Positions 15,522 to 24,525 of a stretch of 64,000 bases of DNA are shown here, piece after piece. The notes under the pieces are model-generated. The model saw only the letters and a list, made by a program, of their open reading frames with translations. It made no database searches and was not told the DNA's origin. Location: positions 806,001 through 870,000 of the forward strand of contig NZ_CP076545.1 in NCBI RefSeq assembly GCF_018889955.1, given 5' to 3'. Source of the DNA: Collinsella sp. zg1085 (GTDB lineage Bacteria; Actinomycetota; Coriobacteriia; Coriobacteriales; Coriobacteriaceae). The position numbers and the translations under genes were made by a program. Position 1 is the stretch's first letter. Each line of letters begins with the position of its first letter.

Positions 15522-17597
15522 ATGGCAGATACCTATGACGTTATTGCGGCCACTGGCTGCCCAACGGGTATCGCACATACCTTTATGGCAAAGGAGGCGC
15601 TCGAAAAAGCTGCGGCTGAGCGTGGTCTTTCCATCAAGGTAGAAACGCACGGGCAAGTTGGCATCGAGAACGAGCTTTCCGGTGCTGAGATTGCTGGGGC
15701 AAAGGCGGTTGTCGTCGCAGCAGACAAAGATGTTCAGGCAGAGCGTTTTGCGGGTAAGCCCTTGGTTAATGTGGGCGTTTCAAAGGCGCTTTCAGTTGAG
15801 GCGGCAGGTGCGTTGATTGACCGCGCACTTGCAATGGAGGGCAACCCTGAGCTTGCCGCAGCCACGCAGGCTCAGATGGAGTCAAGCTCAGCTGACAAAG
15901 AATCGCTTGGTCATCAGCTGTATCGCCATCTTATGAATGGCGTTAGTCACATGCTGGTGTTTGTTGTTGCCGGTGGTGTCTTGACTGCGGTATCCTTCTT
16001 ATGGGGTATTACAAGCTTTGATTCCACTGCTGCTGACTACAATCCTTTTGCTGCAATGCTCAAGATTATTGGCGGCATTGCCATGGGTCTTATGGTGCCC
16101 GTGCTTGCAGCCTATATCGCTGAGTCGATTGGCAAGCGTCCTGCGCTTGTACCAGGTTTTGTTGCCGGTATGATTGCAATTCAGGGTCTGCCGGTAAATG
16201 TAGAAACTGGCATGATTGATGCAGGTGGCGCTGGCGTTGGCTTTGGTTTCTTGGGTGGTATCGTTGGCGGTTTCTTGGCAGGATATGTCATTCTCCTGCT
16301 TGAAAAGGCTTTTGCTGGTCTACCTGATAACCTCAAGGGCTTAAAAGCAATTTTCTTGTATCCGCTGTGCTCGACCTTTATTGTTGGCCTCATCATGCTC
16401 GGCATTTCCGGTCCTATGGCTGCTATTAACACCGCCATGGTTGATTTCTTGCGGAGTCTCTCTGAGTCTGGCGCTATTGTGTTAGGTTTGGCGATTGGTT
16501 GCATGTGTGCTTTTGACATGGGAGGTCCAGTAAACAAGGCTGCTTATGTTACCGGTACCGTTATGCTTGGCCAGGGTTTAGCTGCAGGTGTGGGTACCCC
16601 TGAGTATATGTTTGGAACCAACTTCATGGCTGCAGTCTCTGCTGCTTGCATTGTTCCTCCGCTGGTTACCACGTTCGCGGTTGTCGTTGGCAAAAAATAC
16701 TTTAGCCAAGAAGACCACGACGCCGGAATCGTAAACCTCATCTTGGGCTTTACGCACATTACTGAGGGTGCAATTCCGTTTATGACCAAGAATATTTGGC
16801 CGGTTATGCCTATCATGATGATTAGTTCATCAATTGCCTCTATTTTGACCATTATTCTGAACGTTCATGTTCCTGCTCCACACGGTGGTTTCTTGGTGCT
16901 TCCGGTAGTTGACGGTGGTCTTATGTGGGTGCTTGCTATTCTTGCTGGTACTGTTGTTGGCGGCGTGCTCTTTGTGCTCTTTAAGCGCCATGAAGCCGCT
17001 AAGACAACGCCTGAACTTACTGAGGCATCCAGCGCTCATGAGCCGGTCGGTTCAGCTACCACACCAACCGTAGAAGCTACTGGTGTTGAGGCAGCAAAAG
17101 TAGCAGCTGAGCCAGCAGTTTCTGAACCTGAAGAGACATTTGTCGCAAACTTTGTTAAACCAGAGCTTGTCTTTGTTGGCAAGGATTTTCAGAGCCGCGA
17201 TGAAGCCTTAAGCTTTATCTCTGAGCAGGCAGTGGCTGCGGGGTGTGCTGGAGATGTTGAGTCGCTCAAGGCGGCATTTTTGAAGCGTGAACAAGAGGGT
17301 ACAACCGGCATGATGGATGGTTTTGCTATTCCGCATGCAAAGGCCGTTACCGTGCACGAAGCTGCCGTAATTGTTGTTAAGGATAACGCGGGTATTGGTG
17401 AGTGGGATACCATGGACCAAAACCCCATTCAGGTTGCTATTGCCCTGTTGATTCCTGAGCTTCAAGCTGGTACCACCCATCTCAAGCTCCTCTCTAAGGT
17501 AGCTGAGGCTTTGATGGACGATGGCTTCCGCGAGGCAATTAAGAGTGCAGAAGATGCACAAGTCATTGCTGATACCATCAACGCCCGTCTGGTGTAG
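15522..17597 (+). CDS. fruA: PTS fructose transporter, IIB-IIC-IIA fusion
   Basis: Takes up fructose and phosphorylates it to fructose 1-phosphate. The 691-residue protein has IIB first (about residues 1-100, phospho-cysteine in ATGCPTGIAHT), a IIC membrane domain of about ten helices (about 125-510), a Pro/Ala/Glu linker and a IIA domain (about 545-691) with the phospho-histidine in FAIPHAKAV. The start at 15522 follows AGGAGG and is preferred over an in-frame codon 51 bases upstream. Genes for HPr, EI and two 1-phosphofructokinase-like proteins follow, so uptake, phosphate relay and the next glycolytic step lie together. Confidence 0.95.
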   Translation: MADTYDVIAATGCPTGIAHTFMAKEALEKAAAERGLSIKVETHGQVGIENELSGAEIAGAKAVVVAADKDVQAERFAGKPLVNVGVSKALSVEAAGALIDRALAMEGNPELAAATQAQMESSSADKESLGHQLYRHLMNGVSHMLVFVVAGGVLTAVSFLWGITSFDSTAADYNPFAAMLKIIGGIAMGLMVPVLAAYIAESIGKRPALVPGFVAGMIAIQGLPVNVETGMIDAGGAGVGFGFLGGIVGGFLAGYVILLLEKAFAGLPDNLKGLKAIFLYPLCSTFIVGLIMLGISGPMAAINTAMVDFLRSLSESGAIVLGLAIGCMCAFDMGGPVNKAAYVTGTVMLGQGLAAGVGTPEYMFGTNFMAAVSAACIVPPLVTTFAVVVGKKYFSQEDHDAGIVNLILGFTHITEGAIPFMTKNIWPVMPIMMISSSIASILTIILNVHVPAPHGGFLVLPVVDGGLMWVLAILAGTVVGGVLFVLFKRHEAAKTTPELTEASSAHEPVGSATTPTVEATGVEAAKVAAEPAVSEPEETFVANFVKPELVFVGKDFQSRDEALSFISEQAVAAGCAGDVESLKAAFLKREQEGTTGMMDGFAIPHAKAVTVHEAAVIVVKDNAGIGEWDTMDQNPIQVAIALLIPELQAGTTHLKLLSKVAEALMDDGFREAIKSAEDAQVIADTINARLV

Positions 17598-17622
17598 GCT
17601 GCTTGATGTAAAGTTGTTGTAA

Positions 17623-17725
17623 CAGGTGAGTTAAAATCACCTGTGTTTGAGCGTCTATGTGTAGGGTTTTCGTACCCGCCATGGTTTCAAACAGCGCGTC
17701 CCTAGCAAGGTGGCGCGCTGTTTTG
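17623..17725 (+). terminator. Hairpins after fruA, second one a likely terminator
   Basis: CAGGTGA/TCACCTG (17623-17643) forms a first stem. ACAGCGCG/CGCGCTGT (17691-17721) forms a second 8-bp stem followed by TTTTG-like sequence. Together they separate fruA from ptsH. A perfect TCAAGCTTGA palindrome (17766-17775) lies further on, before ptsH. Confidence 0.65.
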
Positions 17726-17866
17726 TATAAGCGCTATCTTGTGGTGCACCCCTTATAAAAACTTGTCAAGCTTGATAGTTTTATTTGCGTGTAGTTGAGG
17801 TAAAATACTAACGTTTCGTATATGCCCGCTGAGCACGTATGCGGGTATGTTGTAAAGGAGTCTGGA

Positions 17867-18130
17867 ATGGTTTCGGATAAGGCAACTCTTGTTAATCCTC
17901 AAGGTTTACACATGCGTCCTGCTGGACTTTTTGCTTCTACTATGGGCAAATATGCAAGTGATGTAACCATCGTTACACCTGAGAAAGAGGTCAACGGCAA
18001 GAGCCCTATGGGTCTTATGGCCGCTGGTATTCCTTGTGGCACCGAAATTGAAGTTCGCTGCGATGGCCCGGATGAGCAGGAAGCACTTGTTGCTGCTATC
18101 GAGCTCATCAAGAGCGGTCTTGGTGAGTAG
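17867..18130 (+). CDS. ptsH: Phosphocarrier protein HPr
   Basis: Small cytoplasmic phosphocarrier that passes phosphate from EI to the IIA domains of sugar permeases. The 87-residue protein has the phospho-histidine at residue 15 (GLHMRPAG) and a serine at 46 (NGKSPMGLM), the site phosphorylated by HPr kinase in Firmicutes. The ATG at 17867 follows AAAGGAG; an upstream extension of 15 codons has no family support. Whether Ser46 is used here is unknown because no HPr kinase gene is in the window. Confidence 0.96.
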   Translation: MVSDKATLVNPQGLHMRPAGLFASTMGKYASDVTIVTPEKEVNGKSPMGLMAAGIPCGTEIEVRCDGPDEQEALVAAIELIKSGLGE

Positions 18131-18166
18131 TGTTTGTTGCGCAGTAAGCTATACGTGAAGTGTTAT

Positions 18167-18200
18167 AGGCGTCTGCTCGCAGGGGTGGGCGCCTTCTTCT
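18167..18200 (+). terminator. Hairpin between ptsH and ptsI (possible attenuator)
   Basis: AGGCG and CGCCT enclose about 18 bases and are followed by the T-rich TCTTCT. The stem is short, so partial termination that lowers ptsI relative to ptsH is a possible role. Confidence 0.4.
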
Positions 18201-18232
18201 AATCTTGCTTGAAAAGCTGAGAGGATTTTGGC

Positions 18233-19936
18233 ATGTACGAGGGAGTTAATGCGTCAGAAGGAATTGGTATTGGCACCGTTATGGTTGCTCATGACCCTGA
18301 TCTTTCTTTTGAACCCCATTCCGTTTCAGATACCGTTGCAGAGAAAACGCGCTATCAAGAGGCACTGGCAGTTTTTTGTGAGAAAACCCAGGCTCAGGCT
18401 GATCACATGAAAACGGCTGTTGGTGAGGCTGAGGCCGAGATTATGGCCGGACATATCATGCTTGCGCAAGACCCCGGTATGACCGACCAAATCATGGGCA
18501 TGATTGATAATGGCACCTGTGCTGAGCAAGCATTGGTTGAAACAAGCACCATGTTTGAAAACATGTTCTTGTCTATGGACGATGAAATGTTCCGTTTGCG
18601 TGCGGCAGATATTTCAGACATTCGTACCGGTATTTTGGCTGAGCTTTTAGGCAAAGAAGTTACCGACCTTTCTGTTTTGCCTCCCAATACGGTTATTGCT
18701 GTGCACGATCTTACGCCATCCATGACAGCAACAATTGATAAAGAGCACGTTGCAGGTATTGTTACCGAGACTGGTGGTCGCACTTCACACTCAGCCATTA
18801 TTGCTCGTGCACTTGAGATTCCAGCAGTTTTGTCTATTTCTAATATTTGCAATTGCTTGCGCAATGGTGTGACTTGCATTGTTGATGGAACAAAGGGTTG
18901 TGTGGTGGCAGACCCTGATGAGGCAACGCTTGCTGAGTATTCTGAGCGTGCCCGTGCTATGGCAGAAGAAAAGGCTGCGCTTGAGGCATTTCGTGGCAAA
19001 GAGAGCTTAACCGCAGATGGTGTAAAAAAGATTATTGCGTGCAATATTGGAAGTCCTGACGATGTAGCAGGCGCGCTTGAGCATGATGCAGAGGCAATTG
19101 GACTGTTCCGTTCTGAGTTCTTGTTTATGGATGCAAAAGAATTGCCAAGTGAAGAGGAGCAGTTCCAGGCATATCGTAAGGTTGCAACTGCTATGAAGGG
19201 TGCACCGGTTATTATTCGTACCCTTGATGTGGGCGGCGATAAGGCTATTCCATATCTCAATTTGCAGACCGAAGAGAATCCCTTTATGGGCTATCGTGCG
19301 GTGCGTTACTGTCTTGATAACTCTGCTGAGTACAAGGTGCAACTACGGGCGTTGTTGCGTGCAAGTGCCTATGGTGACGTAAAGATTATGGTTCCGTTAG
19401 TAACTTGCGTTGAAGAGATTCGTGCTGCACGCGCTCTTGTAGAGGAGTGTAAGGCTGAGCTTTTGGCCGAAGGCATTAAGTTTAACCACGATATTGAGGT
19501 CGGCATCATGATGGAGACCCCAGCGGCGGCAAACATTGCCGATTTGCTGGCGCAAGAGTCTGATTTCTTCTCTATTGGCACCAATGACTTAACTGGCTAT
19601 ACCATGGCAGCAGATCGTGGTAATGACCGCGTAAGCTATTTGTATAGCTGGTATTATCCAGCGGTGCTGCGTTCTATTAAGAATATTATTGAGAGCGGTG
19701 TAGCAGCTCATATTATGGTTGGCATGTGCGGCGAAGCAGCAGCTGACCCCTTGCTTATTCCCTTGCTAGTAGCTTGGGGTATGGAGGAATTCTCTATGTC
19801 TGCACCGAGCATTTTGCGTGCTCGCAAGACCATTTCGCAGTGGACGCGCGCAGAAGCACAAGAGCTTGCTGAGCGTGCCCTCGCGCTCACTACTGCCGAG
19901 GAAGTAAAAGCACTCTTGATGGAAGCAGCTCGTTAG
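18233..19936 (+). CDS. ptsI: PTS enzyme I (phosphoenolpyruvate-protein phosphotransferase)
   Basis: Transfers phosphate from phosphoenolpyruvate to HPr, the entry step of all PTS uptake. The 567-residue protein has the phospho-histidine motif GGRTSHSAIIAR near residue 185 and the PEP-binding barrel with DVGGDK, FFSIGTNDL and GMCGEAA near the C-terminus. Length is normal. The ATG lies 9 bases after GAGAGG. It serves the fructose permease upstream and presumably the beta-glucoside permease at 52.6 kb. Confidence 0.97.
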   Translation: MYEGVNASEGIGIGTVMVAHDPDLSFEPHSVSDTVAEKTRYQEALAVFCEKTQAQADHMKTAVGEAEAEIMAGHIMLAQDPGMTDQIMGMIDNGTCAEQALVETSTMFENMFLSMDDEMFRLRAADISDIRTGILAELLGKEVTDLSVLPPNTVIAVHDLTPSMTATIDKEHVAGIVTETGGRTSHSAIIARALEIPAVLSISNICNCLRNGVTCIVDGTKGCVVADPDEATLAEYSERARAMAEEKAALEAFRGKESLTADGVKKIIACNIGSPDDVAGALEHDAEAIGLFRSEFLFMDAKELPSEEEQFQAYRKVATAMKGAPVIIRTLDVGGDKAIPYLNLQTEENPFMGYRAVRYCLDNSAEYKVQLRALLRASAYGDVKIMVPLVTCVEEIRAARALVEECKAELLAEGIKFNHDIEVGIMMETPAAANIADLLAQESDFFSIGTNDLTGYTMAADRGNDRVSYLYSWYYPAVLRSIKNIIESGVAAHIMVGMCGEAAADPLLIPLLVAWGMEEFSMSAPSILRARKTISQWTRAEAQELAERALALTTAEEVKALLMEAAR

Positions 19937-20008
19937 TTTTTGCCGGAACTAAGGATGCTTGTTGGTTATAAAAACCTGAGCACCCATAAGAAGATGTAGG
20001 AGGCATCT

Positions 20009-20941
20009 ATGTTTTATACACTGACCGCCAACCCTGCGGTTGATATGACTACTTCATGTGTGGCAATTGAGCCTGATGAAAATGTACGTACAACAGGCGC
20101 AAGCTACACTGCAAACGGCAAAGGTCTTGACGTAAGTTATGCCCTTAAAAAGTTTGGTATCGACTCAGTTGCACTGGGCTTTTTTGCAGGCTTTACCGGA
20201 AAGTTTATCGTTGATGAAACCATGAACATGGGCTGCTTGTGCCGTCCAGTGTGGATTGATGGTATTACTCGTATTAACTGCTACATCAATGATGGCGAGC
20301 ATGAGTATGGCTTCTTGAATCCAGGTCCGCAGTTAACGCCGCAAAGCGAGGAGGAGCTGTATCGCATTCTTGATACGGCTGGTGACCTTGATTGCTTGGT
20401 GGTGTCAGGTTCACTGCCTCCCAAGGCTTCAAAGGACTTTTTAGACAAGGTTATGGATCATGCTCAGGCACGTGGTTCTGAGGTTGTACTAGACCTGTCA
20501 AGCACAAAGCTCAAAGAGCTTGCCCATAAAAAGCCGCTCCTTATTAAGCCTAACCATCATGAGATGGCTGAGATTTACGGCATTAAGATTGACACCGATG
20601 ATGATGCTCGTCGCGCACTTAAGCTAGCACACGAATCTGGTGTGCAAAATATCCTCCTCACTATGGGTAGCCGTGGTTCGGCATATTTCTCCAATGGCGA
20701 GGACATTTGGTACGCCAAGCGCGAATTTAATATCAAGCTGGTTTCTTCGGTGTGCGCAGGTGACTGCACCTTGGCTGCCTTCCTGCATATGTGGTTTAAG
20801 AACCGCGATAATGTGGAAGAGGCACTTAAACTTGCAATGGCAACTGGTGCAAATGTTGCAGAAAGCCAGGGTTTGGGTGACTTTGGACATGTTGATGAAT
20901 ACAGCAAGCGCGTCACCGTTCGCAAACTTCCACGTGAGTAG
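20009..20941 (+). CDS. 1-phosphofructokinase-like PfkB kinase, copy 1
   Basis: Probably phosphorylates fructose 1-phosphate to the 1,6-bisphosphate after FruA uptake. The 310-residue protein is of the PfkB/FruK type: TLTANPAVD at the N-terminus, ANGKGLDVSYAL, SGSLPP near residue 132, LIKPNHHE and the C-terminal anion-hole/catalytic segment. That segment reads VCAGDC; the catalytic Asp is kept but the usual first Gly is Cys. RBS AGGAGG precedes the ATG. It is followed by a close paralogue, and the two probably differ in substrate (for example tagatose 6-phosphate) or expression. Confidence 0.85.
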   Translation: MFYTLTANPAVDMTTSCVAIEPDENVRTTGASYTANGKGLDVSYALKKFGIDSVALGFFAGFTGKFIVDETMNMGCLCRPVWIDGITRINCYINDGEHEYGFLNPGPQLTPQSEEELYRILDTAGDLDCLVVSGSLPPKASKDFLDKVMDHAQARGSEVVLDLSSTKLKELAHKKPLLIKPNHHEMAEIYGIKIDTDDDARRALKLAHESGVQNILLTMGSRGSAYFSNGEDIWYAKREFNIKLVSSVCAGDCTLAAFLHMWFKNRDNVEEALKLAMATGANVAESQGLGDFGHVDEYSKRVTVRKLPRE

Positions 20942-20964
20942 CGTATAGTTTCAGCAGAACCTCA

Positions 20965-20994
20965 GGGCCGTCTCCGTGAGGCGGTCCTTTTTCT
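20965..20994 (+). terminator. Intrinsic terminator between the two PfkB genes
   Basis: GGGCCG and CGGTCC pair (one G-T) around an 11-base loop and are followed by a T-rich run. The second kinase gene therefore may have its own promoter or depend on read-through. Confidence 0.7.
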
Positions 20995-21023
20995 TTTGTG
21001 AGTAAGAAAAGGGGAGACGTTTT

Positions 21024-21956
21024 ATGATATATACACTTACCGCTAATCCAGCTATTGACTATAATATTTCTTCCGATGGCTTGTATGCCAATACGGTAAA
21101 TCGCACCCACAATGCTGTGTATTCTCCCAATGGCAAAGGTCTTAACGTAAGCTTTACACTGCATCATTATCAGGTTCCTACTACCATTTTGGGCTTCTTT
21201 GCGGGTTTTACCGGACAGTTTATTGTTTCGGGTGCTGAGGCAGCCGGTGTGCCTGTTAAACCAGTCTGGACACAAGGCACAACACGCGTTAATGTCTTTC
21301 TTAATGCAGGTCCTCACACCGAGTACAACATGGTAAATGCTGGTGCAGCCATCACCCCAGATGATGAGCGGTCTATGCTTGAGCTTATCGATAGTTTAGA
21401 TGGCCTTGATTGCTTGGTTATTTCTGGCTCCTTGCCACCAAATACCTCAGAGGGCTTCTTGCTAAATGTCATTAGGTGTGTTCAGGCTAAGGGTGCCGAT
21501 TTTGTTCTCGATATTTCCGCTCAGCAGCTCGCTAGCTTAGTAACTGAGCGACCACTTTTGATTAAACCTAACGATGATGAGCTTCGTGATATTTTTGGTA
21601 TTGAGGTGTCGAGCAACGATGAGGCATCAGTTGTACAGGCAATGGCAGAGCTTCATGCGCGGGGCGTACAAAATGTGTTGCTTACCTTAGGTGGTGATGG
21701 CGCGTACTTCTCAAACCGCAATGAGATTTGGTTTGCCAACCGCACCTTCGATGTCAAACTGCTTTCAACGGTTTGTGCTGGCGATTCGTCCTTAGCTGCA
21801 TTTTTGAGCGTGTGGTATACCAATCAAACAGCAATTGAAGAAGCGCTGCGCCTATCAATGGCCACTGGTGCCAATGTGGTTGAGTGCCCAGGATTGGGGG
21901 ACTTTGCCCGCGTTGACGAGTATAAAAAAGGTATTGAAGTGCGTCGTGTTGGGTAG
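21024..21956 (+). CDS. 1-phosphofructokinase-like PfkB kinase, copy 2
   Basis: A 310-residue paralogue of the preceding gene with the same blocks: TLTANPAIDYN, PNGKGLNVSFTL, SGSLPPNTS, LIKPNDDE and VCAGDSSLAAF. It shares the Cys in place of Gly before AGD, so the change predates the duplication or is a lineage trait. RBS AAGGGGAGA precedes the ATG. Its position at the end of the PTS block points to a hexose-1-phosphate or tagatose-6-phosphate kinase role; the exact substrate cannot be read from the sequence. Confidence 0.83.
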   Translation: MIYTLTANPAIDYNISSDGLYANTVNRTHNAVYSPNGKGLNVSFTLHHYQVPTTILGFFAGFTGQFIVSGAEAAGVPVKPVWTQGTTRVNVFLNAGPHTEYNMVNAGAAITPDDERSMLELIDSLDGLDCLVISGSLPPNTSEGFLLNVIRCVQAKGADFVLDISAQQLASLVTERPLLIKPNDDELRDIFGIEVSSNDEASVVQAMAELHARGVQNVLLTLGGDGAYFSNRNEIWFANRTFDVKLLSTVCAGDSSLAAFLSVWYTNQTAIEEALRLSMATGANVVECPGLGDFARVDEYKKGIEVRRVG

Positions 21957-22021
21957 ACCCTACATCTTATAGACGTGCGTTCTTATCTCGTGTCTTGTCG
22001 TATGTTTGATACGGATAAAAC

Positions 22022-22069
22022 TTAAGGTGCCCTGTGCTGTTTATAGGCAGCAGATGGCACCTTAATTTT
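22022..22069. terminator. Bidirectional terminator
   Basis: TTAAGGTGCC and GGCACCTTAA form a perfect 10-bp stem with an inner stem (CTGTGCTG/GCAGCAG), followed by TTTT on the plus strand and, on the minus strand, by TTTTATCC. It can end the second PfkB gene and the convergent mscL. Confidence 0.9.
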
Positions 22070-22092
22070 GACTTGATATGGCGGTTGTATTT

Positions 22093-22578
22093 TTAGGCAC
22101 TGTGCTCAGCAGGATTGTTATAACCGGTAAGTTTTGAGGTGCAGTGCGGACAGCGCGTGGCATCTACTGCTATCTCTTGCTTGCAATATGGGCAATGAGG
22201 AGCAGCTGCAGCAGCCTCGCTGTCTGCGGCTTTTTTAGCAATCCCTGCAAGAGCAAGACCCTTTTCTTTCATCTTGTGAAAAGCATTGATGGTTTTCACA
22301 ATAAAAAAGACAGCAAGCGCGGTAAGCAAGAAATTAATGATGGCAGAAATAAATGCACTGAAATCAACAATATTGCCATTGAGATTAAGCGTGAGCCCGC
22401 CAACGCCACCAACACTTCCGGTTAAAAAGGCAATAAGGGGTTGAATGATATTGGTTACAAGCGCTGTTACCACTGCGGTAAAGGCGCCTCCAATAATTAC
22501 GCCGACTGCTAAATCAATGACATTTCCACGGCTTATAAACTCAACAAACTCTTGAATAACGGTTTTCTTCTCAGACAT
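22093..22578 (-). CDS. mscL: Large-conductance mechanosensitive channel with C-terminal zinc ribbon
   Basis: Pressure-relief channel of the cytoplasmic membrane. The 161-residue protein shows the MscL hallmark EFISRGNVIDLAVGVIIGGA and two membrane helices (about residues 15-45 and 70-95). Unlike most MscL it continues after the helical C-terminus with CPYC...CPHC (about 127-149), a small zinc ribbon facing the cytoplasm. The ATG at 22578 follows GAAAGG; longer upstream reading is rejected. It is divergent from the ClC gene. Confidence 0.93.
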   Translation of the reverse strand: MSEKKTVIQEFVEFISRGNVIDLAVGVIIGGAFTAVVTALVTNIIQPLIAFLTGSVGGVGGLTLNLNGNIVDFSAFISAIINFLLTALAVFFIVKTINAFHKMKEKGLALAGIAKKAADSEAAAAAPHCPYCKQEIAVDATRCPHCTSKLTGYNNPAEHSA

Positions 22579-22691
22579 GTGTTTACCTTTCAAAAGGGGA
22601 TAAAATGAGCCTGCACTAAGACAGGATAGGGTGTTGCTTTTTGGTATAATTAAGCAAAACCACAAATGACCTGCGAAAATGTGTAAGCAAG

Positions 22692-22700
22692 TGGTATAGT
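22692..22700 (+). promoter_or_regulatory. Candidate extended -10 promoter of the ClC gene
   Basis: TGG directly precedes TATAGT (22695-22700), an extended -10 arrangement that can work with a weak -35. A second one, TGG before TATAAT, lies at 22642-22650. Both read toward the ClC gene. Confidence 0.4.
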
Positions 22701-22763
22701 ACCCCAGCGAGCCCAACATAAACAGGTGTGGCAAAAAGATTGAGGATTCAAAAGGTTTTGAGT

Positions 22764-24254
22764 ATGCGTACATCACAGCATGAGAACACCAAGCGGACGA
22801 GCACCTCAGATACATCAAGGTCAGCAGATGAGTATGAAGAACATACACCCCGATACCTTCGCGAGATTCCTCAACGTTTTCCTGCGGCTATGCATACGGC
22901 ATCAGGAGCATTAAGAAGTTCTTTACTTGAATTTCGTGAGCATGAAGTTCGCTATGCAAGAAATATTTTGCCCTCAGCAAGGCTTTTTGTGCTTGTGTTG
23001 ATTGTTTCAGTAGCCATGGGTGTACTCGCTTGGGCATTTTTGACCTCGCTTGCATGGGTAAGCGCATTTAGAGTTGTATATCCGGTGTCATTTTTTTCCT
23101 TACCGCTCGTGGGTATTGGCACCGCATGGCTCTATCATAGCTACGGAAATGGCGCGCAAAAGGGTAACAACTTGGTTATTGAGAGTGCGCTGGCTGGTCG
23201 TATGTTGCAAATTCGTATGGCTGTGATGACCTTTATCTGCTCGGTGGCAACTCATTTTGCAGGTGGCTCTGCCGGACGAGAGGGCACCGCGGTGCAAATT
23301 GGCGGCACCATTGCGAGTCAAGTCTCTGAACGTGCAAAACTCACGCCCTATGATCATCATGACCTGTTACTAGCAGGGGTATCGTCAGCCTTTGGTGCGG
23401 TATTTGGCACGCCTTTGGCAGGTGCGTTTTTTGGTATGGAAATGTGCTTTGTTGGGAGGCTTGAATACAATGCTTGCCTTTATTGTTTGGTGGCGTCGTT
23501 TACTGGTAACGCTATAACTCATCTGTTGGGTATTCATCATAGCAAGCATGTAATAGACATTATTCCCGCGCTCGATGCTCGTATGCTTGCACTTACCGTT
23601 TTGGCAGCTTTGACATTTGGTTTAGTTGCCCGCCTGTTCTCCTCAGCAATTCATATGGTCAAGCACATGTATCAAAGTATCCCTGCAAGCTATCTAGTTC
23701 GCGCAGCAATCAGCTCAGGTCTTTTGCTGCTTGTATATCTTATTGCTCCTGTTAAGGAATATGCAGGCCTATCAGAATGGATGGTTGATGCGGGTTTTGC
23801 AGGCAACACAGGTTTTTGGGATATTGGTATCAAGCTTAGTTTAACTGCACTGACGCTGGGCGCTGGGTTTCAAGGTGGTGAGGTAACGCCACTGTTTTGT
23901 CTGGGTGCAGCAAGCGGTGGCTGGTTGGCAACTATGATGGGTTTGCCACCAGCACTTTTAGCCGCGCTTGGTATGATTGCGGTGTTTGGTTCTGCATTGA
24001 ATGTGCCGGTAACAACGGTTCTTTTAGGCATTGACTTATTTGGGGGCGCAGCGGCACCTTATTTTGTAATTGTAAGCTTTGTAGCATATCTCGTAGCCGG
24101 TCATCGTGGTGTGTATCCAGCGCAGATGATTGTGACGCCTAAGCGTCGTTCACTTGCTGATGATGCAAGCATGAGCGTTGCTGAGGCACAAGCACGCCGT
24201 CATAAACGCGATATTGAGCGGGTAAAGCAACCTCTAAACAAACGTGGTGTATAG
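22764..24254 (+). CDS. ClC-family chloride channel or H+/Cl- exchanger
   Basis: A polytopic membrane protein of 496 residues with the ClC signature GGSAGREGTAVQIGG near residue 175, including the gating glutamate, and GGEVTPLFCLGAASG in the second half. The glutamate is present, so an exchanger is possible. The soluble N-terminus of about 70 residues is Ser/Thr/charge rich and not part of the channel. The ATG at 22764 lies 8 bases after AAAGG; a GTG at 22728 in frame has no good site. No regulatory CBS domains follow the membrane part. Confidence 0.92.
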   Translation: MRTSQHENTKRTSTSDTSRSADEYEEHTPRYLREIPQRFPAAMHTASGALRSSLLEFREHEVRYARNILPSARLFVLVLIVSVAMGVLAWAFLTSLAWVSAFRVVYPVSFFSLPLVGIGTAWLYHSYGNGAQKGNNLVIESALAGRMLQIRMAVMTFICSVATHFAGGSAGREGTAVQIGGTIASQVSERAKLTPYDHHDLLLAGVSSAFGAVFGTPLAGAFFGMEMCFVGRLEYNACLYCLVASFTGNAITHLLGIHHSKHVIDIIPALDARMLALTVLAALTFGLVARLFSSAIHMVKHMYQSIPASYLVRAAISSGLLLLVYLIAPVKEYAGLSEWMVDAGFAGNTGFWDIGIKLSLTALTLGAGFQGGEVTPLFCLGAASGGWLATMMGLPPALLAALGMIAVFGSALNVPVTTVLLGIDLFGGAAAPYFVIVSFVAYLVAGHRGVYPAQMIVTPKRRSLADDASMSVAEAQARRHKRDIERVKQPLNKRGV

Positions 24255-24331
24255 GCAACTCTTGTGGCACGTGAGATGACATGTGAGCTCAGTGAATCGT
24301 ATGCACGCTTGTCTCGTCTTAAATTTAGCTC

Positions 24332-24360
24332 TTGCCCCATGCGCTTGCTTGCGGTAGAGT
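24332..24360 (+). promoter_or_regulatory. Promoter of tRNA-Gly
   Basis: TTGCCC and TAGAGT separated by exactly 17 bases end 29 bases before the tRNA. Confidence 0.55.
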
Positions 24361-24389
24361 AGCTACGCACCTTGTTTGGTGGCATAGAA

Positions 24390-24463
24390 GCGGGCGTAGT
24401 TCATTGGTAGAACCTCAGCCTTCCAAGCTGATGAGGCGGGTTCGATTCCCGTCGCCCGCTCCA
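24390..24463 (+). tRNA. tRNA-Gly (TCC)
   Basis: Complete cloverleaf: acceptor GCGGGCG/CGCCCGC, D stem GTTC/GAAC, anticodon stem TCAGC/GCTGA with loop CTTCCAA (anticodon TCC), T stem CGGG/CCCG. CCA is encoded and a T-rich run follows. Confidence 0.97.
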
Positions 24464-24525
24464 TTTTTACTCTTTTTTCTCTATATCGCGTGGCATTGCA
24501 GTGGTTTATTTCGTCCTTGCTGCAT

